A DNA stretch of 64,000 bases, taken from JBGLNJ01 sp964353405. Its GTDB lineage: Bacteria > Chloroflexota > Anaerolineae > Fen-1058. Location: assembly GCA_964353405.1 (NCBI GenBank), contig CAYGWJ010000121.1, positions 1 through 64,000 of the forward strand. Reading direction: 5' to 3'. The position numbers were made by a program, and so were the translations under genes. The notes below the pieces were generated by a model, which saw only the letters and a list, made by a program, of their open reading frames with translations, was not told the origin of the DNA and made no database searches. Shown piece after piece: positions 48,747 through 57,536 of the stretch (position 1 is its first letter; each line of letters begins with the position of its first letter).

Positions 48747-51479
48747 TCACCCAGTTGTCTTTTTGCGTCTGGCGAGCCAGAGAGCAAGAGCGCACCCTGT
48801 CAACGTCACCACGCTGATCCCCAAGCCGACCCAGGGTGATGCTGGCGCAAACTCGAACTCGACTCGATGTCGCCCGGCCGGGACCGGCACGGCGCGAAAA
48901 AGAATGTCCGCCCGCGCAATTTCGACCGGCTGGCCGTCCACCGTCGCGCGCCAGCCTGGATACCAGGCGTCCGTCAACACCAGCCAGCCCGCGCCTGCTC
49001 CATTCGTTTCGACTACGACACGCTCGGGCTCATAGGTGACAATTCTAGTCTCGTAGGGCACGCTCCGCGTGGCAGCTTGCCCTACATTCGACTGCGAACC
49101 CTTCAACACCGCCGTCTGCGCAAGATCGAAGGACGTGGCACGCATCGCCGCGAGTGCCGTCGCATCATCCGGAGCGCTCACCGTTTGCGCCACCATAAAG
49201 GCGCGCGGCAGTGCGTCCAGGTTCTCGTAGATTTTGACATCGCCAGAGTGAACAAGCCGGAAACGCCCGCGCCCGGAGATGACGAGCGATTGAAAGCCGC
49301 CCGTCCGCTCGTCAATCAGCGAAGCGCCGCGCATGACGATTTGGCCGCTTGTCATCAGCGGCCTCACAGTGACGGACGTGACCACGCGCGGTTCGCCGAA
49401 CTGCAGGCGCGTCACATAATCATTGAATTCGGGATGGTCACGCACGAAATGCCCCCCTACCCGCGCAGCCTTGTGCTGCACTGCGTTCGTATAAACTCCC
49501 TCGGCGGTGTCAACGCCCGCGCGCAGGGTGAATGTCTGCGTGAGGCCATCCGCAAAACCGACCGCCACCTCGGCCGCCGGCGTGCCATCCGGCAGACTGC
49601 CTCCCCCCTGCAAGTAGGACACCACGCCCAGCGCCGTCGCTTCAAAGCGCGGGACGAACACGACACTCGCTTCGCCTAGAGGCGTGGTGAATTGCAAATC
49701 ATAAAACACATCGTCAAGCCATGCGTCGAGCGTCTTGTCGGTGATGACGTAGCGAACGTTCATCAATGACAGCCACCGGGCATCCGGCACATCGCGCAGA
49801 TTCTCGCGCAAGCGTCCATCGGGCGAAACCTTGTCTGACGGAACAAACAACGCTTCGAGTGTCACGTAATTTCGCAGCGGCAGCACGCCGCCATCGTAAC
49901 CGTCGGCGGCAGACAAGCGATAATAGAGCGAGAGGTTCGGCCCGATGATTTCCTTTTGCTTGGTCGCAACCAACAGATCGTAAAACGCATCCTTCGGAAG
50001 TTGATCGGCAAAGATGCTCCCGAGCTCGGCCTTGTCGCCCGGGTCAAATTCGATGGGTGAAATCGAAAGAAAGCGCGAGGGCGGCTGATCGGCGCTGGCA
50101 GCCAGGAGATGCGCCACGGAAGGCCGCAGGCTCGTCAAGGCGTCCGGCGCGGTGGGATGGTTGTACCCCAGTGGGCGGCTGGCAAGGAACAATTCGGCAA
50201 CGAGCAGGAAAAACATCAAAGACCCAATCTCAAACCCCCTAAAGAGGGAGATTCTCGAATGACAGCGCAACCAATTCGAGATTTGATCCACGCCGATGCC
50301 GGCCAGCATCGCCGCGCCAAAGGCATACAGGACCAGCCAGCGAGCCGGAACGCGAAAGAGATTGAACCCCGGCGCGAGCTTGATGAGCAATGAATACAGT
50401 GGGTTGTACCCGCCGAGCGCGAGCACCAGTCCAAGCAATGCCAGAATGCTCATCGCTCGACAAAAGACAAGGGACGACGGACTGACATGGGGCGTTTGTC
50501 CCCCAAAGCGATCCTGCGTTACTCTCCAGGAGACCCATATTCCAACCGAGCTAAACGCGAGCCCGGTCACGCCAATGTATGCTACGTATTCGCTCAAGAT
50601 CGTTTGGCGAAAGTTGGGTAACAATGCCGGAAGGAGCAGCGCCGGACTGAGCGAAAACGATACCGCCTCGCGCCAGGTGAGGCCGCCCGCTCGCATGGAC
50701 TGGCGAGCCAGCTCCAGCGTCGGCACAAGCTGCGCTGCCGCCAGCAAAGCGCCTAGCATCACCGCGCCGAGCCACACACCCAGCCGTTGCGCAAGGTGGC
50801 GTGCATTCCCTCGCCGAGCCGCTGCATTTTCAATGGCAGGCCACAACGCATAGACGCCCAACCCCACGAGCGAGATGAACACCGATTGCGAATGGCCGGC
50901 GAGCAACTGAATCGTCACGACGGCTGCCAACGCAAATGCCCATTGCCAGCGTCCGAGCGCCAGATCGAAAAACGTGAACAGAAACGGCAGCCACGACAGC
51001 GCCTGGAACTGGTTCACGTGCTCGACCTGTGCGCTCAGGTAGCCTCCCAATGCAAACGTCACCGCGCCCAGCCATGCCGCCCAGCGGCCAAGCCCCAGGC
51101 TGCGCCGCGCAAAAATGTATGCCCCGGCCCCGGCCAGCCACACGTGCAAAATGATCGTGAGGTTAATCGCGCGCGTTGTGGACAGCCACGCCAGCGCTAG
51201 GTTGAGCGGATACAAGACACCGGTCTGGCTGTTGGCAAAGAACGGCACGCCCATGAACAGGTAAGGGTTCCACAGCGGGAGACGACCCTGGCGAATAGCA
51301 GCGGCGGCATAATTCCAGTTGGGGTAGAAATACAGGAACACGTCGCCGCGCGCGAGGATGAGATTGGTAAAGGTTAGCTTCCAGTAGAATACAAAACAAA
51401 CAGTCAGCAACCCAAGATAGGGCACAACGCTGACCGACAGGGGAGCAAGCCTCTGAACTGCGCGAGATAGCTTTGCCAA
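48747..51479 (-). CDS. YfhO-like multi-spanning membrane glycosyltransferase-family protein
   Basis: 910 residues with about twelve helices in the first 480 residues (starting LTFTNLILARGDVFLYFYPNWNYAAAAIRQGRLPLWNPYLFMGVPF), then a large outside domain and a final helix. YfhO relatives take part in glycosylating lipoteichoic acid or surface glycans. It is the last gene of a GT2-GT39-YfhO unit. A palindromic element (49053-49085) adds the NVGQAATRSVPYE stretch. Confidence 0.85.
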   Translation of the reverse strand: MAKLSRAVQRLAPLSVSVVPYLGLLTVCFVFYWKLTFTNLILARGDVFLYFYPNWNYAAAAIRQGRLPLWNPYLFMGVPFFANSQTGVLYPLNLALAWLSTTRAINLTIILHVWLAGAGAYIFARRSLGLGRWAAWLGAVTFALGGYLSAQVEHVNQFQALSWLPFLFTFFDLALGRWQWAFALAAVVTIQLLAGHSQSVFISLVGLGVYALWPAIENAAARRGNARHLAQRLGVWLGAVMLGALLAAAQLVPTLELARQSMRAGGLTWREAVSFSLSPALLLPALLPNFRQTILSEYVAYIGVTGLAFSSVGIWVSWRVTQDRFGGQTPHVSPSSLVFCRAMSILALLGLVLALGGYNPLYSLLIKLAPGFNLFRVPARWLVLYAFGAAMLAGIGVDQISNWLRCHSRISLFRGFEIGSLMFFLLVAELFLASRPLGYNHPTAPDALTSLRPSVAHLLAASADQPPSRFLSISPIEFDPGDKAELGSIFADQLPKDAFYDLLVATKQKEIIGPNLSLYYRLSAADGYDGGVLPLRNYVTLEALFVPSDKVSPDGRLRENLRDVPDARWLSLMNVRYVITDKTLDAWLDDVFYDLQFTTPLGEASVVFVPRFEATALGVVSYLQGGGSLPDGTPAAEVAVGFADGLTQTFTLRAGVDTAEGVYTNAVQHKAARVGGHFVRDHPEFNDYVTRLQFGEPRVVTSVTVRPLMTSGQIVMRGASLIDERTGGFQSLVISGRGRFRLVHSGDVKIYENLDALPRAFMVAQTVSAPDDATALAAMRATSFDLAQTAVLKGSQSNVGQAATRSVPYETRIVTYEPERVVVETNGAGAGWLVLTDAWYPGWRATVDGQPVEIARADILFRAVPVPAGRHRVEFEFAPASPWVGLGISVVTLTGCALALWLARRKKTTG
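49053..49085. repeat. GTAGGGC dispersed palindrome, copy 2 (inside the YfhO-like gene)
   Basis: 8-base arms GTAGGGCA (49053-49060) and TGCCCTAC (49078-49085) around CGCTCCGCGTGGCAGCT. Same arm sequence as the element at 27127-27191; here it is in frame in a coding region. Confidence 0.55.
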
Positions 51480-51483
51480 GAAA

Positions 51484-52998
51484 TCAGCCCTCGCTGCTTA
51501 CAATGCGATACACAGTGAACGTCGGCTGGCCGCGACGGTCTTGCGTGGTCAGCACAGGCGACAACGCAGCCCCCTCGGCGGCAAGGGCACGCTGGATGCG
51601 CGTGGTGGATTCGCTGGCCGGGAAGACGATAAAGCGCGGCGAGGTCCGTCCAAAGACGTGCACGTCCTCCGCCAGGGCCTGCGGCGTAGCAAAGTAGGCC
51701 ACATAGACCCGGGCATCCCACAGGTAATAGCGCAGCGTCCAGCCCAGCCAGTGATCGTACACGACCGTGCCATACGGAAAGCCGTGCAGGTAATCAGCCA
51801 CGTCGTCAATGCCATCGTGCGGCCCGTGGTCGCCGCCGACGGGAAGCTGGCTTTGCGCAGCCTGCACTGCCGGGAAAACCATCAGGGCAAGGACAAGCGC
51901 TACAGCCACACAGGCAGCCGCGCGCGGCGAACGCACCCACACCGCCAGCCCACTGACGAACAAACCCGCTAACCTTCCCACCAGCAAGCACATGACTGGC
52001 ACAAGCCCAAAGATGTAACGATCCCACACCGGGAATGCCAGCAGCCAGTGCAAAAACAAGTAGCCCAACGCGAATGCTATCAAGACCAAATCGAGCGCAG
52101 CCGCCCAGGTCCGTGCTGCAAGCGTCAAGTCGTAGATCAACAGCAACGGCAGGCCCATTGCCAGCACGGCGAGCAGCGGCCACCCGAAAAAGTGCGGCAG
52201 AAAACTCGCCCAGCCCATCAGGCGCGGCATCGCCTCGCCGGCATAGATGGTGCGGATGCCGCCATAGTTGATCGTCTGCTGAATCCAGAACGGCGTGCCG
52301 CCGCGCACTCGATCCCACGCGACAACACCGACGAGCGGAACCGTCAGCCCGAGCACGAATTTAACCGCCACGGCCCACAGACACTGGGATTCTTGAAAGG
52401 TTTTTGTCTGTGTATCTTGGCGAGAAAGATCAGCGATTATTCCGCAGGTCAAGACCAGCGGCAAAAAGATGAGCGCCTGAATTTTGGTCGCCGCCGCCAG
52501 CCCCAGAAACATGCCCGCCCAACCTGGCCGCCTGCGCGTCACGGCGACCAGCGACGCCAACGCGAACATTACCATCAGCGGGTCGAGGAACGCCGTCGGC
52601 GAGAATAGAATCGCCATCGGCGAAAGCGACGTCGCCATCGCGGCAAGACCAGACCTGACAGGCTTGAGAGGCCTGTCAGGTCTCAATTGCCACATCAACG
52701 CCACACTGAGCACGCCCGCCATCAAACCGATCAGCCGGGCGGCGACCTCGGTATGCCCCAAAATAAAGAACGCCACTGCCATCAGGTAAAACAGCAGCGG
52801 CGGTTTATCCGGCGCGGCCCAAGCCAGCAGCCTGTCGCGCCCGTAGGCAATCGCCAGCGCCCACGACGCATACAGCGCCTCGTCGGAGTGAAAGCGATTC
52901 GCCCACAGCGGCCCCAGCCGCAGGCCAAACGCCACCCAGCACAACAGAAGGGGCATTATCCAGGACAGCCGGTGTTTTCTGCCCTGTGCGTCCTGCAT
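51484..52998 (-). CDS. GT39/ArnT-like membrane glycosyltransferase
   Basis: 504 residues, about eleven helices. The N-terminal catalytic loop pattern RFHSDEALYASWALAIAYGRD, then PPLLFYLMAVAFFILGHTEVAARL, as in polyprenyl-phosphate-sugar transferases (GT39/GT83). Probably moves a sugar from a lipid carrier to an outside acceptor. Its start codon and ribosome site (AGAGGCAAG) lie in a word-like repeat (52991-53018), and an internal palindrome (52651-52683) encodes DRPLKPVRSGL. Confidence 0.85.
   Translation of the reverse strand: MQDAQGRKHRLSWIMPLLLCWVAFGLRLGPLWANRFHSDEALYASWALAIAYGRDRLLAWAAPDKPPLLFYLMAVAFFILGHTEVAARLIGLMAGVLSVALMWQLRPDRPLKPVRSGLAAMATSLSPMAILFSPTAFLDPLMVMFALASLVAVTRRRPGWAGMFLGLAAATKIQALIFLPLVLTCGIIADLSRQDTQTKTFQESQCLWAVAVKFVLGLTVPLVGVVAWDRVRGGTPFWIQQTINYGGIRTIYAGEAMPRLMGWASFLPHFFGWPLLAVLAMGLPLLLIYDLTLAARTWAAALDLVLIAFALGYLFLHWLLAFPVWDRYIFGLVPVMCLLVGRLAGLFVSGLAVWVRSPRAAACVAVALVLALMVFPAVQAAQSQLPVGGDHGPHDGIDDVADYLHGFPYGTVVYDHWLGWTLRYYLWDARVYVAYFATPQALAEDVHVFGRTSPRFIVFPASESTTRIQRALAAEGAALSPVLTTQDRRGQPTFTVYRIVSSEG
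52651..52683. repeat. AGACCTGACAGGC palindrome inside the GT39 gene
   Basis: Perfect 13-base arms AGACCTGACAGGC (52651-52663) and GCCTGTCAGGTCT (52671-52683) with a 7-base centre, in frame in the GT39 gene. Confidence 0.7.
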
Positions 52999-53018
52999 CT
53001 TGCCTCTTGCTTCTTGCT
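52991..53018. repeat. Word-like repeat carrying the GT39 start
   Basis: Repeats of CCTGCATCTTGCCTCTTGC type, the same words as at 13473-13507. On the minus strand it supplies GAGGCAAG and the ATG of the GT39 gene (52998). Confidence 0.55.
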
Positions 53019-53698
53019 CAATCTACACAGCGATACTTGAGCAGCGTCCACAGCACCACGAACCCATCGTGCCAGGAGATCTTTTTGCCTTCGTAAAACT
53101 CGCGGCCATAATACGAAATGGGCACCTCAAAGATGCGATTGCCACGCTTGAGCACCTTGGCCGTGATCTCAGGGTCAATTCCCCAACGGTCCGATTTGAT
53201 GTTCAGGCCTTTAGCTATGTCGGCACATAGCACCTTGTAGCCGGTCTCCATGTCGCTCAAGGTGGTATCGAACAGGATGTTGGTGACAAGCGTGAGAAAT
53301 TGATTGCCAAGCCAGTGTGTGAACAGCATATCCTTGCGCGGGCCGATAAAGCGCGATCCATAGACGACTTTGACACGGCCCTCCACGATAGGGCGAATCA
53401 GAGTCGGGTAATCACGAGGATCGTACTCAAGGTCGGCGTCTTGAATGATGACAATATCGCCCGTAAAGCGCTCCAGACCGCTCCGTACTGCCGCGCCTTT
53501 GCCTCGATTGCGGTCGTGCAAGACGAGCGTCACATCGCCTTTTTGCTCTTCTTCCTTCAAAATCTCGCGCGTGCCGTCGGTCGAAAAATCATCCACCACG
53601 ATGATCTCGTTCACCAGGTTCACCGAACGCACCTGCGCCAGAATCTGGCGGGTGGTCTCCTTCTCGTTGAATACCGGCATGATGATGGACAGTCTCAC
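53018..53698 (-). CDS. GT2 family glycosyltransferase (dolichol-phosphate mannosyltransferase-like)
   Basis: 226 residues. GT-A fold: RLSIIMPVFNEKETT, IIVVDDFSTDGT, RNRGKGAAVRSGL, the DxD motif in IVIIQDADLEYDP and the acceptor loop GPRKDMLFTHWLGN. Makes a polyprenyl-phosphate sugar, the natural donor for the downstream GT39 enzyme. Confidence 0.92.
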   Translation of the reverse strand: MRLSIIMPVFNEKETTRQILAQVRSVNLVNEIIVVDDFSTDGTREILKEEEQKGDVTLVLHDRNRGKGAAVRSGLERFTGDIVIIQDADLEYDPRDYPTLIRPIVEGRVKVVYGSRFIGPRKDMLFTHWLGNQFLTLVTNILFDTTLSDMETGYKVLCADIAKGLNIKSDRWGIDPEITAKVLKRGNRIFEVPISYYGREFYEGKKISWHDGFVVLWTLLKYRCVD

Positions 53699-53724
53699 GC
53701 TGTAAGCCTCCAGGCTTTAGCCGG

Positions 53725-53776
53725 ATTATACAAGTCAACCCATCAACTAGCAAACCCGGTCACTTTCTGTTACAAT
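53725..53776. promoter_or_regulatory. Divergent promoters of the GT2 and yqeC operons
   Basis: Minus strand: -35 TTGCTA (53748-53753), 17 bases, -10 TATAAT (53725-53730). Plus strand: -10 TACAAT (53771-53776), only 8 bases before the yqeC ATG (53785), so the yqeC mRNA may be leaderless. The hexamer at 53748-53753 read as TAGCAA on the plus strand is 17 bases upstream of that -10. Confidence 0.6.
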
Positions 53777-53784
53777 GGCCCGCG

Positions 53785-54576
53785 ATGGAACTTGGCGAAG
53801 CACTGGGCATCCAACCGGGCGATATGGCCGCGTTCGTCGGCGCGGGTGGCAAGACCACGTCCATCTGGCGCATTCAAGGCGAGCTCGCCACACAAGGCTT
53901 GCGCTCTATCCTGACGACGACGACCAAGATCATGGAGCCGGTCATGCCACCTGACGGCGCGTTGATGCTAACAGCCCGGCCCGACGCCGGCCGCGTAGGC
54001 GCTCTACTTGACCGCGCGCCGCGCCTGGCATTGGCCTCGCGCCGGTTGGACGAGCCGTATCCTTGCCACGCCGACCACCCCGTTCCATCGCGTCCGTACA
54101 AAGTGGATGGCCTGCCAACCGAGACGCTGAACGAGCTTGTCAGGCAATGGCCGGGCGTTACCTGGCTGGTCGAAGCCGATGGCGCCAAGGGCTGCGGCCT
54201 CAAGCTGCCCGCCGCTCACGAGCCTGTCATTCCAGGTTGCGCGACCATCGTCGTGGTCATGGCGCACCTCGATGTGCTAGGCTGTCCTCTCGATGAGACG
54301 ACCGTGCATCGAGTGACTGATGCAACGCGTGCACTGGGCGTGCCCGTCGGAACGCCGCTCGCGCCTGCGATGTTTGCCCGCGTGCTGACGGATGATACGC
54401 TGGGATTCAAGGGCATTCCCCACCGAGCGCGCGCCGTCGCATTGCTCACACAGCGAGGCCCAACACTACATGCGGATGCCCTCGCGCTGGCCGAGGCGCT
54501 TGGCGCGCGCTACAGTCGTGTCGTCATCGCCGCGTTGCGCGCGGACAAGCCAGTCTTGCAGGTCAGGATACAATGA
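53785..54576 (+). CDS. yqeC: YqeC-type molybdenum hydroxylase accessory protein
   Basis: 263 residues. Walker A-like VGAGGKTTSIWR near the N-terminus, then SILTTTTKI and VEADGAKGCGLKLPAAHEPVIP, the YqeC (selenium-dependent hydroxylase accessory) pattern. Together with the next MocA-like gene it probably helps mature the molybdenum cofactor for the hydroxylase at 38414-42424. Confidence 0.88.
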   Translation: MELGEALGIQPGDMAAFVGAGGKTTSIWRIQGELATQGLRSILTTTTKIMEPVMPPDGALMLTARPDAGRVGALLDRAPRLALASRRLDEPYPCHADHPVPSRPYKVDGLPTETLNELVRQWPGVTWLVEADGAKGCGLKLPAAHEPVIPGCATIVVVMAHLDVLGCPLDETTVHRVTDATRALGVPVGTPLAPAMFARVLTDDTLGFKGIPHRARAVALLTQRGPTLHADALALAEALGARYSRVVIAALRADKPVLQVRIQ

Positions 54577-55973
54577 GCGAGCAACCGGTCGCCGCGATGA
54601 TCCTGGCCGCTGGCGCATCCGAGCGGTATGGCCAGCCCAAGGCCCTGCTTGACTGGAACGGCCAGCCGCTCATTGCGCACATCGCGCGAGCGGTGCTGGC
54701 CTCACCCGCGCGGCCTGTTGTCGTCGTGCTGGGCGCGCACGCGGAAGAGATTCGCCCGGCGCTGAATGGCTTGCCGGTTCACATCGTCGTCAATCCAAAC
54801 TGGCGCGATGGCATGAGCGCGTCCATTCGCGCAGGACTGGCTGCGCTGCCCAACGGAGCTCGCGCTGTGTTGTTCGTCATGGGCGATCAACCGGGCATCA
54901 CGCCTGACCTGGTCGAGTCGCTCATCGCCCAGTTCCGCGAGACGGGCGCGCTCATCGTCGAGCCGCGCTTCCGCGACCAGCCCGGCACGCCGACGCTGTT
55001 CGCTTGCCAGATGTTCCCAGAATTGATGCAACTCACGGGCGACCGGGGCGGACGTCCGCTCATCAACAAATATTCTGACCGCGTGGCCGTTGTTCAAGTG
55101 GGCGACCTCGCCACGCTGAAAGATATTGACACTCCTGAGGATTACAAAGAACAAATGTCAAATTTCAAATCCCAAAAAGAAGAGTTGAACAAGATTCGCG
55201 CCGTCGTGAGCGATATGGATGGCGTGCTGTGGCGCGGCGACAAGCCGATGCCGGGGCTGATCGAGTTCTTTGCGTTCCTGCGCGAGCGGGACATTCACTT
55301 TATCCTGGCAACGAACAATGCCACGCGCACCGCCAGGCAATACGCCGACAAGCTCGCCAGTCACGGCGTGACGGTATCAGAGGCCGAGATTCTGCCGTCG
55401 TGCGATGTGGTTTCAGATTATCTCGTCACGATCGCCAAGCCGGGCGCGCGTGTGTTCGTCGTGGGCGAAGCCGCCTTGGCCGATAGCCTTGCGGCGCGCG
55501 GCTTTGTCATCAGCCAAGACGAAGCCGAGTTTGTTGTGGCCGGGCTGGATCGCCAGGTCACCTACGCCAAGGTTGCGCACGCCACGCGCCTGATTCGCAA
55601 CGGCGCACAATTCATCGGTACCAATCCCGACAAGACCTGGCCAAGCGAGACCGGCGTGACGCCCGGCGCGGGTGCAGTTCTGGCCTTTATAGAAGCCGCC
55701 ACCGATGTCAAGCCCTTCATCGTCGCCAAGCCGGAGCCGGTGATGTTCCAGCAGGCGCTCGCGCGGTTGGGCACTCGGCCCGAAGAAACAGTCATGATCG
55801 GCGACCGGCTAGAGACCGACATCGAGGGCGGCCATCGCGCCGGGCTCAAGACCCTCCTGGTGCTTTCGGGCATCAGCACTGAGGGGGACGTCGAACAGAC
55901 TGGCATCCGCCCGGATTGGACCTTCCGCGACATTGGTGAATTGACGCTGGTGTGGCGAAAGCTAGTTGGATGA
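54573..55973 (+). CDS. MocA-like nucleotidyltransferase fused to a HAD-IIA phosphatase
   Basis: 466 residues. Residues 1-194: MobA/MocA-type nucleotidyltransferase (MILAAGASERYGQPKALLDW, VMGDQPGITPDLV, DRGGRPLINKY), expected to attach CMP or GMP to molybdopterin. Residues about 205-466: HAD-IIA, NagD-like phosphatase (VVSDMDGVLWRGD, ATNN, PEPVMFQQAL, MIGDRLETDIEGG). The joint (MSNFKSQKEE) is encoded by an ATTTCAAAT-type repeat containing an in-frame ATG at 55155, so the fusion probably arose when a repeat removed a stop. Start overlaps yqeC as ATGA. Confidence 0.88.
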   Translation: MSEQPVAAMILAAGASERYGQPKALLDWNGQPLIAHIARAVLASPARPVVVVLGAHAEEIRPALNGLPVHIVVNPNWRDGMSASIRAGLAALPNGARAVLFVMGDQPGITPDLVESLIAQFRETGALIVEPRFRDQPGTPTLFACQMFPELMQLTGDRGGRPLINKYSDRVAVVQVGDLATLKDIDTPEDYKEQMSNFKSQKEELNKIRAVVSDMDGVLWRGDKPMPGLIEFFAFLRERDIHFILATNNATRTARQYADKLASHGVTVSEAEILPSCDVVSDYLVTIAKPGARVFVVGEAALADSLAARGFVISQDEAEFVVAGLDRQVTYAKVAHATRLIRNGAQFIGTNPDKTWPSETGVTPGAGAVLAFIEAATDVKPFIVAKPEPVMFQQALARLGTRPEETVMIGDRLETDIEGGHRAGLKTLLVLSGISTEGDVEQTGIRPDWTFRDIGELTLVWRKLVG

Positions 55974-57046
55974 ACAAGCCCGCAGCTTTACTTGATTTGA
56001 GCTTGGACGAACTGCAGAACCTGTTTCAATCCTGGGGCGAGCCGCCTTATCGCGCCAAACAAGTCTGGAGCAGGCTCTACCAAAAGCTGGCCGCGTCCTA
56101 TGATGAGATGACAGAGCTTTCCAGAGCGCTGCGCGAAAAGCTGGCGCAAGAGACCGTCATCGGTCGGCTCACGCCGCGCGCCGAGCAGCGCTCGTCGGAC
56201 GGGCAGACGCGCAAGCTTCTCTTTGTCCTGCCCGATGGCGCGCAGGTCGAGTCAGTGCTGATGAGTTACGAGCGCCGACGCACGACGTGCATCTCCACTC
56301 AAGCGGGTTGTGCGATGAACTGCTCGTTTTGCGCCACAGGCCAGGGCGGCTTTCAACGCAACCTCACCTCTGGTGAGATCATCGAGCAGGTTCTCTTTTT
56401 CGCCCGCGAGCTTGCCATCTCCAATCCCCAATCTCCCATCTCCAATATCGTATTCATGGGTATGGGCGAGCCGTTCGCCAATTACGATCAGGTCGTGGCC
56501 GCCGTCCGCCGACTCAACGACCCGCAAGGGTTCAACTTGGGCGCGCGGCGGATGACCGTGTCCACCGTGGGACTGGTGCAGGGTATCCGAAAGCTGGCGA
56601 GCGAAGACATCCAGATCAACCTGGCCGTGTCGCTCCATGCGGCAACCGACGAGTTGCGCAATCAACTGGTGCCCATCAACAAGCGGTACCCACTGAGTGA
56701 AATCATGTCCGCCGTGCGCGAGTATATCGAACGGACACATCGTCGCGTGAGTTTTGAGTGGGCCCTCATCGAAGGAGTGAACGACACGCCGGAACAGGCC
56801 CACGCGCTGGCACAACTGATCAAGGGAATGCTGTGTCACGTCAACCTGATTCCGCTCAACCCGACGAGCGGCTACCCCGGCGCGGCTTCGACGCGTGAGC
56901 GCATCGCGGCGTTTCGTTCCATTCTAGAGTCGGCCAACATTCCCAACACGCTCCGCCTGCGGCGCGGGATAGATATTCAAGCGGGTTGCGGACAACTTCG
57001 GCAAAGGGTCAACTCACCAATGAGAAACGGGTCAGTTAGCAAATGA
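55970..57046 (+). CDS. rlmN: 23S rRNA/tRNA adenine C2-methyltransferase RlmN
   Basis: 358 residues. Radical SAM motif CAMNCSFCATGQGG, N-terminal RNA-binding helical domain (FQSWGEPPYRAKQVWSRLYQK) and the C-terminal conserved region LRRGIDIQAGCGQLR with the substrate Cys. ATG at 55970 overlaps the upstream stop (ATGA). An insert ISNPQSPISN before IVFMGMGEPF is encoded by a repeat of the ATCTCCAATCC kind (56414-56450). Confidence 0.93.
   Translation: MNKPAALLDLSLDELQNLFQSWGEPPYRAKQVWSRLYQKLAASYDEMTELSRALREKLAQETVIGRLTPRAEQRSSDGQTRKLLFVLPDGAQVESVLMSYERRRTTCISTQAGCAMNCSFCATGQGGFQRNLTSGEIIEQVLFFARELAISNPQSPISNIVFMGMGEPFANYDQVVAAVRRLNDPQGFNLGARRMTVSTVGLVQGIRKLASEDIQINLAVSLHAATDELRNQLVPINKRYPLSEIMSAVREYIERTHRRVSFEWALIEGVNDTPEQAHALAQLIKGMLCHVNLIPLNPTSGYPGAASTRERIAAFRSILESANIPNTLRLRRGIDIQAGCGQLRQRVNSPMRNGSVSK
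56414..56450. repeat. Word repeat inside rlmN
   Basis: Repeats of ATCTCCAATCCCCAATCTC type in frame, encoding ISNPQSPISN just before the conserved GMGEPF motif. Related in peptide outcome to the inserts in yggS and the MocA-HAD fusion. Confidence 0.5.
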
Positions 57047-57182
57047 TCTGGCTCACGTCGCCTTCGAGGTGAAAACGCCCAAAATACGGACGAAAAGAGG
57101 CCGATTTCACCTCTGAGGCCATATGATCTAATGATCTAAAGAGTGGAATGGTATTTCCATAACAATACGCTAATTTTATATC

Positions 57183-57217
57183 TTGACAAATGATACTATA
57201 TTTGGTACTATATATCA
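57183..57217 (+). promoter_or_regulatory. hicA promoter with overlapping operator-like repeat
   Basis: -35 TTGACA (57183-57188), 17 bases, -10 TACTAT (57206-57211) in an AT-rich patch. The spacer and -10 region contain repeats of ATACTATAT and a partial inverted repeat (TGATA...TATCA), suggesting self-repression by the antitoxin, as known for HicB. Confidence 0.65.
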
Positions 57218-57235
57218 TGAAGATGGCAGCATACA

Positions 57236-57490
57236 ATGAGCAAAAAAGAGAAGCTAGTCCAAAAAATCAGGAACAACCCTAAAATAGTCTCATTTGAGGA
57301 TTTGGACAGCGTCCTTACTTGGTATGGTTTTGTCAAGCGTTCATCCAGCTCGGGAACCAGCCATGTTTACTACACATTGGGTGTCTATCAAATATCGGTT
57401 CCCTACAGACGCCCGCATGTCAAAGCGACCTATGTCAGACAAGTGTTGGACATCCTTGACCAGATTGATGAAGAACAAGAGTTGCTCTAG
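57236..57490 (+). CDS. hicA: HicA-type mRNA interferase toxin
   Basis: 84 residues, dsRBD-like HicA fold: KIRNNPKIVSFEDLDSVLTWYGFVKRSSSSGTSHVYYTL with the likely catalytic His43, then ISVPYRRPHVKATYVRQVLDIL. Family members cut mRNA and are held in check by HicB. First gene after a strong promoter; GC content is lower than in the surrounding genes. Confidence 0.85.
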   Translation: MSKKEKLVQKIRNNPKIVSFEDLDSVLTWYGFVKRSSSSGTSHVYYTLGVYQISVPYRRPHVKATYVRQVLDILDQIDEEQELL

Positions 57491-57536
57491 TCTGGTGGAC
57501 TTGTTCGGCATACGCTGCTCGTAAAGGTGTTTGAAG

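Noticed and set aside
57036..57236. 66-codon minus-strand frame between rlmN and hicA
   Set aside because: Covers the AT-rich promoter region of hicA; no ribosome site and no similarity recognised.
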